Of a stretch of DNA of 7,705 nucleotides, positions 1 through 5,146 are shown in pieces. Source of the stretch: Bacteroidales bacterium (lineage in GTDB: Bacteria; Bacteroidota; Bacteroidia; Bacteroidales; NBLH01). Positions within the stretch are counted from its first letter, which is position 1. Every line of letters starts with the position of its first letter. The notes beneath the pieces were generated by a model, which saw only the letters and a list, made by a program, of their open reading frames with translations, had not been told where the DNA came from and made no database searches. The DNA lies in contig JAOZNO010000079.1 in the NCBI GenBank assembly GCA_029933755.1, positions 1 through 7,705 on the forward strand. Direction: 5' to 3'. Position numbers and translations under genes: made by a program.

Positions 1-2
1 TG

Positions 3-98
3 TCCGACAAAGAAAAAATACACCTTGATAAATATACAATTTTTGGTTCTACTACCATTTTAGTGGGTAAATTGTTTTTAATGTTACAAGGTTTATAA
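3..98 (+). CDS. C-terminal fragment of an unidentified protein
   Basis: An open frame enters from the left edge and ends at TAA 96-98, giving 31 residues. The last 18 or so (from IFGSTTILVG to the end, LFLMLQGL) are mostly hydrophobic, so the protein may end in a membrane-associated segment. Only the tail is visible and I do not recognise the family. Support comes from the open frame running to the edge, the hairpin that follows 14 nt after the stop, and the convergent gene beyond it. It could also be a chance open stretch. Confidence 0.4.
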   Translation, partial: SDKEKIHLDKYTIFGSTTILVGKLFLMLQGL

Positions 99-112
99 TA
101 TTGTTAGGGTGG

Positions 113-163
113 GAAGTTAGAAGACCGAAGTCGGAAGTAAGCAAACTTCGGTCTTCTGACTTC
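113..163. repeat. Long hairpin made of GAAGNNN heptad units
   Basis: The arms 113-131 and 145-163 are reverse complements over 19 bp with one G-T wobble, around a 13-nt loop. The left side is a 7-nt periodic repeat, with GAAG at 113, 120, 127 and 134. The right arm carries CTTC at 146, 153 and 160. It lies between two convergent genes, so it may end transcription in one or both directions. A T6 run (178-183) follows on the + strand only after 14 nt, and no T run follows on the other strand, so it is not a canonical intrinsic terminator. It may instead be a dispersed Bacteroidota intergenic repeat. Confidence 0.7.
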
Positions 164-184
164 AAACTACTATTCCGTTTTTTA

Positions 185-1459
185 TTAAAACTTATTAATT
201 ATTTCTTCCAGCTTTTCCTGCAAAGTGTCATATGAGAAATATTTTTTACCAAGCTGCCAGTTATATTCTGCAATTTCTTTGTTTAGTTGTGGGTTATAAA
301 TTATTTCAGCCATATTTTTAACAGATTCATCTGTTAAAATACCATCATTAATCATAACCGTTTTGAAACCTTTACTGCCAATATCAGGCATGTAAACAGG
401 TTTATAGTTATTTACAAATATTGGTGTTTTAGCTAAAACCGATTCAACAAAAGCGTTTCCGAACCCCTCGTAAGTACTAAAATAAGTAGTCGAATTAGCA
501 TTTGCATAAGCATCTGATAAGGAATAGGTGTTACCTAAGCCCCCCAATTCCCCTTTGTGATTTATTACGTGGGCGGCAAAAACTACCTGGTCTTCCAGTT
601 TCAATTGCTTAATGAGCTCGTTTAATTCATTGTAATATATACTGCCTTCATCATCAGCATTGCTGCCGGTAATTATTAGTTTAATTCTTTTGTCTTGCAG
701 TTTTTCAACTAATTGAATGGCCGTTTCTATACCTTTTCTTCGAACAATTCGGGTTATTTGAAATAAAAGAATGTCCTCCTTATCCAAACCCAGCTCATTT
801 CTTAAACCACCGTTTGTAGTATTTTTCACACCAAAAGATTTATCAAAATCCATTACATTTGGAACCACTACAGAGTCCTGTCCAAATTTTTTCATTAAAT
901 CTTCCTTAGCATTGGTATTTATTACAGCATTCACCACATTGGTTTCTCTTAATGGAAAAGTTTTAGCGATAAAATCGTTAATTTCTTTATGCGGAGAGAC
1001 ATAGCGCTGACCACGTTCCCAAGCAAAATCGTGATCGTGTGTTATGGTTCTTATACCTGTTTCGGTTACCACTTTTTTGATTGCTAAACCCATTGATAAA
1101 TGTGCGGGTAAGGCAGAGGCATTTTCTGAAAGCAGAATGTCTATTTTATTTTGCTCAATCCAACCTAAAAGACGGGCTTCAATAATATTTGAGTAATTAT
1201 CAATATGATACAAAAGATCTACAGGATCGTCATCGGGTTCAAAAAAAGCATTTTCCTGATCCCACATACATGAAGGGTCAAAAAAAGACATTTGTTTGAC
1301 ACAAGTATCCCTTTCAGGGTTTATTTTCCAGTTCTGAAACTCTCCGGAAATAAGGAATACCGTATGTCCCATTCGTTTAAAAACTTCAATCCATTTTTCT
1401 GTTTCAAGGGCAACACCGTCAACACCACCAATTCTACCTATGGCAACTCCAATATTCAT
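185..1459 (-). CDS. GT4-family glycosyltransferase, mannosylglucosylglycerate synthase-like
   Basis: A 424-residue retaining glycosyltransferase of the GT-B fold, predicted cytosolic. The N-terminal domain opens with a Rossmann strand at residue 2 and the loop GGVDGVALETEKW (11-23). HDHDFAWERG (141-150) is likely an acceptor-side or active-site loop. The C-terminal nucleotide-sugar domain starts near 229 and has R238 and K242 in RIVRRKG, then the GT4 E-x7-E signature EGFGNAFVE (331-339), then YMPDIGSKGF (356-365). The HDHDFAWER and YEGFGNAF motifs recall glycosyltransferases annotated as mannosylglucosylglycerate synthases, which make a compatible solute. That assignment is from memory, so donor and acceptor stay open. 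The ATG at 1459 fits because the first strand follows at once. There is no Shine-Dalgarno sequence, and the stop faces the rightward gene across the hairpin. Confidence 0.9.
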   Translation of the reverse strand: MNIGVAIGRIGGVDGVALETEKWIEVFKRMGHTVFLISGEFQNWKINPERDTCVKQMSFFDPSCMWDQENAFFEPDDDPVDLLYHIDNYSNIIEARLLGWIEQNKIDILLSENASALPAHLSMGLAIKKVVTETGIRTITHDHDFAWERGQRYVSPHKEINDFIAKTFPLRETNVVNAVINTNAKEDLMKKFGQDSVVVPNVMDFDKSFGVKNTTNGGLRNELGLDKEDILLFQITRIVRRKGIETAIQLVEKLQDKRIKLIITGSNADDEGSIYYNELNELIKQLKLEDQVVFAAHVINHKGELGGLGNTYSLSDAYANANSTTYFSTYEGFGNAFVESVLAKTPIFVNNYKPVYMPDIGSKGFKTVMINDGILTDESVKNMAEIIYNPQLNKEIAEYNWQLGKKYFSYDTLQEKLEEIINKF

Positions 1460-1670
1460 GACATTTTAAACTTGATTTTGTGCCCGCAATATACAAATTA
1501 TTTTAAGATACAAATATCTGTTTATGATGAATGTATAAAATCAAGATTTTATTGATTTATTAATTTTCACTATTTGATTTAGATTTTTTATATGGTTAAA
1601 TAATAAAGACTTAAACATAAATGTTTTTGACATTTAAAATAAAGCTTTTAAATTGCATTACAAATTAAAT
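1460..1670. other. A+T-rich intergenic region, no gene seen
   Basis: This is the divergent region between the leftward glycosyltransferase and the rightward unit A, and no credible open frame was found. It holds a perfect 7-bp inverted repeat, TAAATGT (1618-1624) and ACATTTA (1630-1636), with a 5-nt loop. On the minus strand GATATTTG (1518-1511) matches the Bacteroidota -7 element TAnnTTTG at 7 of 8 positions, but no TTTG lies at the right distance. A promoter for the glycosyltransferase is expected here but not pinned down. Confidence 0.5.
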
Positions 1671-1724
1671 ATTCTGACATAGTGGTAAAAGGGAAATATA
1701 TCTACCTTTCGCTTTATTCAGAAT
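1671..1724. repeat. Inverted repeat abutting the left cassette boundary
   Basis: ATTCTGA (1671-1677) and TCAGAAT (1718-1724) are perfect 7-bp inverted repeats. The second arm ends exactly where GTTAGGCAT begins at 1725. Inside, GGTA (1684-1687) can pair with TACC (1703-1706). A foldable element touching a GTTRRRY heptamer is what the right half of an integron attC-like site would look like. No RYYYAAC partner was found upstream, so the site would be partial or degenerate. Confidence 0.4.
1703..1710 (+). promoter_or_regulatory. Possible -7 element upstream of unit A
   Basis: TACCTTTC matches the Bacteroidota -7 consensus TAnnTTTG at 7 of 8 positions and lies 43 nt before the ATG at 1754. No TTTG or TTG occurs at the expected -33 position, so this is weak. 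If real, the promoter sits inside the foldable element at the left boundary. Confidence 0.2.
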
Positions 1725-1733
1725 GTTAGGCAT
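1725..1733. repeat. Left boundary motif GTTAGGCAT of unit A
   Basis: GTTAGGCAT is the exact reverse complement of ATGCCTAAC at 2807-2815, just past the stop of the gene at 1754-2800. The first seven bases fit the integron core site GTTRRRY and the partner fits RYYYAAC. The pair encloses one gene, as in an integron cassette. The match is direct, and reading it as a recombination site is inference. Confidence 0.5.
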
Positions 1734-1753
1734 AAGCAGAAGAAGCACACCGC

Positions 1754-2800
1754 ATGAAAGAAAATGGACTAAAAGATATATACCTTTATGACGAATTGAC
1801 AACTTCAATAAAGTTGATAAAACTTGGATTTGGAGAGCTGCAAAACCTAGATATGGGAAATGATTTTTATCACTTACCTTTTCAATTGTTATCTAGCGGA
1901 TTGGAGAGATTAATGAAATGTCATATCTGTTTAGGATACCATGAAAAACATAAAGTTTACCCTGATAGCAAAACATTAAAAAAATATGGTGGTAGAAATG
2001 GACATGATTTAACAGAATTAAAGAATAATATTCTTTCTGACTATTTTAAAAATCATGGAATTCAAGCTTTATCTCAGGATGAAGAATTTTTAGCCAATGA
2101 CGATGACTTGCAACAATTGATTTATCTTTTATCTGAATTTGGGAAATATGCAAGATACTACAATTTAGATATTGTAACTTCGGCAACTAAACCAAGCATT
2201 AATGTAAAACAACTTTGGTCAGAATATGAAACAAAGATAGTACTAGCAGATACTGAATTGTTAGATAAGCTGTCGAACTTTGAATACCAGAATGAAGTTA
2301 ATACATTTGTTACACAAGCCATAATAAGTAAACTTGAAAGATTTGTTCGTGGAATAAGTCGACAATTTACATTAGGAAGACTTGGACAAAAGGCACAGCA
2401 ATTCTCACCTGCATATTATAACTTTATAATGCTATCAGACAACCAAATAGGGATAAATGATTATAGAAAAGAAACAACAAGATTTAAAAAGAAAGAAACA
2501 AAAGTTCGTAAAAGAACTGTAATTGACAAACTAAAAAGGAAAAATAATCCAGAGTACAAGCACAAAAAAATTACGAAAGCTGATTACGAAGGTGATTGGC
2601 CTTTTTATGCTGACGAGGCAGTAATTGAGTGCCGTCAAAAACATTGGTGTGTGATAGAAATTAATGGACATGATTATGCTTTGAATGGTGCTGCCCAAGG
2701 TCGATTTAACTTGACATCAGTTCATGATGCAGGAATGGCAATAATGGGAAAATCAATTGGGCCATTTATTGACATGACCCTGAAATTAGCTGAAGAATAA
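1754..2800 (+). CDS. Uncharacterised protein, HEPN-like N-terminus and DUF2511-like C-terminus
   Basis: A 348-residue protein with no assigned function. The N-terminal helical part has GLERLMKC (49-56) followed about 27 residues later by GHDLTEL (83-89). This spacing is common in HEPN-like proteins, but the R-x4-6-H nuclease motif is not evident (only RNGH, 81-84). A very basic stretch (about 239-273) suggests nucleic-acid contact. The C-terminus (about 273-348) has DWPFYADE, a cysteine at 293 and YALNGAA (308-314), then a final helix. That order resembles DUF2511/YebY, which is also uncharacterised. No signal peptide or membrane segment is seen. The ATG at 1754 is the first good start, preceded by a weak purine run (AGAAGAAG). 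It is the sole gene of cassette-like unit A. Confidence 0.75.
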   Translation: MKENGLKDIYLYDELTTSIKLIKLGFGELQNLDMGNDFYHLPFQLLSSGLERLMKCHICLGYHEKHKVYPDSKTLKKYGGRNGHDLTELKNNILSDYFKNHGIQALSQDEEFLANDDDLQQLIYLLSEFGKYARYYNLDIVTSATKPSINVKQLWSEYETKIVLADTELLDKLSNFEYQNEVNTFVTQAIISKLERFVRGISRQFTLGRLGQKAQQFSPAYYNFIMLSDNQIGINDYRKETTRFKKKETKVRKRTVIDKLKRKNNPEYKHKKITKADYEGDWPFYADEAVIECRQKHWCVIEINGHDYALNGAAQGRFNLTSVHDAGMAIMGKSIGPFIDMTLKLAEE

Positions 2801-2806
2801 GAGCCA

Positions 2807-2997
2807 ATGCCTAACAAAAGCTATACATCATGCTCATAAACAGGCACTTTACGTGCTTTCAGCAATCCAAAATCACCGCCAGATCTTTCGATTTGACGTT
2901 TAAAAGTACTATATTTACCAAATCAAAAAATTTGCCTACTTGCAGATTAGAAAGTGTGTCTGTATAAGGCGCACACCACATAGCCATGTCGTTACAG
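2807..2997 (+). repeat. Structured 3' repeat of unit A (copy 1)
   Basis: It begins with ATGCCTAAC (2807-2815), the inverted partner of 1725-1733. AACAAAAGCTA follows at 2813-2823. A 61-nt core at 2874-2934 matches 3812-3872 at 45 of 61 positions without gaps, and in both copies the core begins 61 nt after the AAC. TGCCT (2808-2812) can pair with AGGCA (2842-2846), GCAC (2844-2847) with GTGC (2853-2856), and GTGTG (2954-2958) with CACAC (2972-2976). TAGCCA lies at 2981-2986, then GTTACAG at 2991-2997, a degenerate GTTRRRY. The GCCTAACAAAAGC start looks like the R'' end of an attC site. The right edge is inferred from comparing the two copies. Confidence 0.65.
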
Positions 2998-3053
2998 GGC
3001 ATTGAATAAATAATATCTACATTTAGACTGACCTGTAAAAAAGACCTCAAGAA

Positions 3054-3085
3054 TTTGCAAAATGTTATCTTTTATGATAACTTTG
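3054..3085 (+). promoter_or_regulatory. Bacteroidota-type promoter of the higBA operon
   Basis: TTTG (3054-3057), a 20-bp spacer and TAACTTTG (3078-3085) match both halves of the Bacteroidota primary-sigma promoter at the usual spacing. The -7 box ends only 4 nt before the ATG at 3090. Transcription should therefore begin at or within a few bases of the start codon, giving a leaderless or nearly leaderless mRNA. Confidence 0.7.
3064..3081. promoter_or_regulatory. Palindromic operator, probable HigA binding site
   Basis: GTTATC (3064-3069) and GATAAC (3076-3081) form a perfect 6-bp inverted repeat with 6 nt between. It covers the 3' half of the promoter spacer and the first half of the -7 box. 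Xre-type antitoxins commonly repress their own operon through such a site, so binding by the antitoxin encoded at 3430-3729 is a reasonable inference. Confidence 0.55.
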
Positions 3086-3089
3086 CGTA

Positions 3090-3443
3090 ATGATTAGAAA
3101 GATTGAATTTCATAAAGATTATTTCATTGATTTTTATTCCAAACAGAATAAGAAAGTTCAAGAAAAGATTGAATATGTTTTCAAATTAATACGACAGGTT
3201 GAAAGAATACCAAAAAAGTTTTTTGAACACCTGACTTCTACAAGTGGATTGTATGAAATACGAATTGAATATCAATCAAATATTTATCGAATATTTTGTT
3301 TTTTTGACGAAGGAAAATTAGTCGTTTTGTTGAATGGATTTCAAAAAAAGACTAGAAAAACACCGAAAAAAGAAATTGAATTAGCAGAAAGACTAAAAAA
3401 AGAATATTTTGACGAAAAGGAGAAAAGAAATGGAAAATTATAA
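3090..3443 (+). CDS. higB: HigB/RelE-type mRNA interferase toxin (Gp49-like)
   Basis: A 117-residue basic protein matching the phage-derived Gp49-like/HigB family of the RelE superfamily. Members cut mRNA, usually on the ribosome. Family landmarks are GLYEIRIEY (53-61), NIYRIFCFF (64-72) and LLNGFQKKTRKTP (80-92), followed by the usual terminal helix EIELAERLKKEY (95-106). R58, R67 and the K86-K87 region sit where the family keeps its basic active-site residues. The start is fixed by the promoter directly upstream. The gene overlaps the antitoxin by 14 nt in another frame. Toxin-first order is typical of higBA. Its cellular target is not visible from sequence. Confidence 0.88.
   Translation: MIRKIEFHKDYFIDFYSKQNKKVQEKIEYVFKLIRQVERIPKKFFEHLTSTSGLYEIRIEYQSNIYRIFCFFDEGKLVVLLNGFQKKTRKTPKKEIELAERLKKEYFDEKEKRNGKL
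3417..3422 (+). promoter_or_regulatory. Shine-Dalgarno sequence that decides the antitoxin start
   Basis: AAGGAG lies 7 nt before the ATG at 3430, inside the end of the toxin gene. Such a strong site is unusual here, where most starts have none. It favours 3430 over the in-frame ATG at 3409 and would let the antitoxin be translated well from an mRNA whose first gene has almost no leader. Confidence 0.7.
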
Positions 3444-3729
3444 AGGAATAAAAAGTTTTGACGAACTTTTAGACAAAAAGTATGGAACAATTGGGACAGA
3501 AAAAAGGAACGTGTTCGAGGAACGTGCCCACATGTTCATAATAAGTGAAATGCTAAAGCAAGCTAGAAAAGAAGAAAAAATGACTCAAGAACAACTTGCG
3601 ATAAGAGCAGGAACAAAGAAAAGTTATATTTCAAAACTTGAAAATGCAAAAGGAAATATTCAACTTTCAACCTTAATTAGAATATTTGAAACTGGACTTG
3701 GACGAAAAATAGGACTGACTTTTATGTAG
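3430..3729 (+). CDS. higA: HigA-type antitoxin, Xre-family HTH
   Basis: A 99-residue protein from the ATG at 3430. The C-terminal half is an Xre/Cro-type helix-turn-helix: EMLKQARKEEKMTQEQLAIR (40-59) gives the first two helices, AGTKKSYISKLENAKG (60-75) includes the recognition helix, and the rest (to residue 99) closes the domain. The N-terminal 35 residues (FDELLDKKYG, then a charged helix) are the likely toxin-binding part. It should neutralise the toxin at 3090-3443 and repress the shared promoter through the palindrome at 3064-3081. A longer reading from 3409 adds only seven residues and lacks a ribosome binding site. The next feature is the unit B repeat, 14 nt after the stop. Confidence 0.88.
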   Translation: MENYKGIKSFDELLDKKYGTIGTEKRNVFEERAHMFIISEMLKQARKEEKMTQEQLAIRAGTKKSYISKLENAKGNIQLSTLIRIFETGLGRKIGLTFM

Positions 3730-3743
3730 AATAATATTAGAAA

Positions 3744-3937
3744 CGCCCCCAACAAAAGCTAAACTCAAAAGGGCGATATGCTAAATATGAGACGATTACA
3801 GAATAAATAATCCCCGCTAAATCTTCGGTTTTGGCGTTTAAATTTACTAATATTGTAAAATCAAAAAATTGGATGCTTTCGTATAGCAAAGGGCTTTACT
3901 TTTTATTCCCTTTCAGAAATTTAGCCAAGCATTAGGA
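3744..3937 (+). repeat. Structured 3' repeat of unit B (copy 2)
   Basis: Homologue of 2807-2997. It has AACAAAAGCTA at 3751-3761 and the 61-nt core at 3812-3872. TAGCCA is at 3922-3927, and ATTAGGA at 3931-3937 sits where copy 1 has GTTACAG. CGCCC (3744-3748) can pair with GGGCG (3771-3775), where copy 1 uses TGCCT and AGGCA. AAAGGG (3888-3893) pairs with CCCTTT (3908-3913) at nearly the same offset as GTGTG/CACAC in copy 1. Different sequences making the same pairings suggest selection for structure. The remaining 50 nt before the glycosyltransferase stop hold only a weak GCTTAT/ATAAGC inverted repeat (3950-3955, 3974-3979). Confidence 0.6.
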
Positions 3938-3987
3938 TTAGACACGCACGCTTATCAATAAAAATAGCCTGTAATAAGCAAATCTTT

Positions 3988-5115
3988 TTACTTTTTAAAA
4001 CCTTTTAAAAGTTTATCAATTTCATTAATTTCTAGATCCTGTCTGTAGTTTTTGCTTGCATTTTGCTGTGCATTTTCAGCCATTAAATCAGTTTCTTTTG
4101 GGTTATTGAGTAGCCACATTATTTTTTGGCAAAATTCCTCATGGTTTTCGTATTCATATAATAAACCAAGTTTGCCATAATTTAATATCTCGCTGGTTCC
4201 TCCTGATTGGGTTGCAATAATTGGTAATTTTGATAACATTGCCTCTATCGTTACCATTCCATAGGTTTCTTTTTCTGAAGCAAGTACAAAAATGTCAATT
4301 GCATTATAGAACATTGATACATCTTTTTGGTATTCTGTAAAATGGACAAGTTCTTCTAGTTTGTGTTGTTTTACTGTTTCCTTAATCAGCTTATAGTAAT
4401 CCTGACTTTCTGTTTCATTTACAGTAGGTGAACCAAAAATAAGTAATTCAACAGATATACCCTTCTGTTTAAGCTTTATAAGAGACTCAACAACAAAAAG
4501 TTGTCCTTTCTTTTCAGTAATTCTGCCAATAATTCCAACTAAAGGGAACTTAGGCGATATTCCAAGTTTTTGTAATGCCTCTTGTTTGCTGTATTCTCTT
4601 TTTGTAAACTTGCTTATATCCAAACAAATGGGAATTACTTTTATTTTTTCTTCAGGAAACCTGGTTTTTTCAATAAGTTGATTTTTTAAATATTGCAAGG
4701 GACTAATCCAGTAATTTATAGAACTAAATCGAAATGTATGAATGAAATCTTTCTTGTTTTTTCTACCTAATTGCATGTGTTGCTGGTAGATAATATTTAG
4801 TTTAGGGAAAAATAGTTTTTTTGACCAGGATATTACATCTAAGTCAGTATTTTCAACAGCAATTAATGTGCTAATATTATTGCTTTTTAATGCCTTACTT
4901 ATTTTTTTTGCAGACTTAAAATCAAAATATTTTCTATTTTTTTTAATAACTATTGTGGAAACAAATAGCTCACCCTTTTTGTCGTATATCGTAGAATCTT
5001 CCTGGGTAATTAGACTTATTCTATATCCTTTGGCAGATAGTAACTTAGCCAATTTTAAGGTATTCATTTCCAATCCACCCCAGCCACCTGAAGTAATTAT
5101 AAAAGCTATATTCAT
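3988..5115 (-). CDS. GT4-family glycosyltransferase
   Basis: A 375-residue retaining GT-B glycosyltransferase, probably building a cell-surface glycan from a nucleotide sugar. The first strand and loop are MNIAFIITSGGWGGLEMNTL (1-20). The nucleotide-sugar domain begins near 190 with GRITEKKG (197-204, with R198 and K203), then LLIFGSP (224-230), the E-x7-E motif ETYGMVTIE (283-291) and GGTSEIL (305-311). The frame stays open upstream with ATGs at 5154 and 5178. I chose 5115 because the fold starts there and the extra residues are a lysine/asparagine-rich tail. The ATG at 5154 overlaps the previous stop (ATGAATAA) behind a purine-rich GGAAGAAG, so a coupled start there is a real alternative. 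It is the last visible gene of the leftward operon. The acceptor cannot be deduced. Confidence 0.9.
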   Translation of the reverse strand: MNIAFIITSGGWGGLEMNTLKLAKLLSAKGYRISLITQEDSTIYDKKGELFVSTIVIKKNRKYFDFKSAKKISKALKSNNISTLIAVENTDLDVISWSKKLFFPKLNIIYQQHMQLGRKNKKDFIHTFRFSSINYWISPLQYLKNQLIEKTRFPEEKIKVIPICLDISKFTKREYSKQEALQKLGISPKFPLVGIIGRITEKKGQLFVVESLIKLKQKGISVELLIFGSPTVNETESQDYYKLIKETVKQHKLEELVHFTEYQKDVSMFYNAIDIFVLASEKETYGMVTIEAMLSKLPIIATQSGGTSEILNYGKLGLLYEYENHEEFCQKIMWLLNNPKETDLMAENAQQNASKNYRQDLEINEIDKLLKGFKK

Positions 5116-5146
5116 TGATGTTATTTTATTATTCGCCTGCATGTTT

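Larger units (their letters stand above)
1725..3937 (+). mobile_element. Putative two-unit integron-like cassette island
   Basis: Two rightward units sit one after the other between leftward glycan and transport genes. Unit A is one gene, unit B is a toxin-antitoxin pair, and each is followed by a homologous repeat of about 190 nt (2807-2997 and 3744-3937). One orientation, one function per unit, a 3' structured repeat on each, GTTRRRY/RYYYAAC core-like ends on unit A and a toxin-antitoxin passenger are all typical of chromosomal integron cassettes. Against this, the 3' ends of the repeats (GTTACAG and ATTAGGA) only approximate GTTRRRY, and no integrase gene is in the window. A different Bacteroidota-specific cassette or repeat system would look similar. 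Confidence 0.45.

Noticed and set aside
3..98. Phosphatidylserine decarboxylase tail suggested by FGST
   Set aside because: The short FGST match is not enough: the surrounding residues are not convincing for that family and only 31 residues are visible.
2859..3050. A 63-codon leftward open frame lying in repeat copy 1
   Set aside because: It is made almost entirely of the repeat. Copy 2 can be read in the same frame over the 61-nt core, but 14 of the 16 differences there change the amino acid, so conservation is at the DNA level, not the protein level.
3409..3429. Earlier in-frame ATG for the antitoxin
   Set aside because: It adds seven charged residues and has no ribosome binding site, whereas AAGGAG sits 7 nt before the ATG at 3430.
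3888..3913. AAAGGG/CCCTTT hairpin as a terminator between convergent genes
   Set aside because: No T run follows on either strand, and a hairpin occupies a similar offset in repeat copy 1, so it is better explained as part of the repeat.
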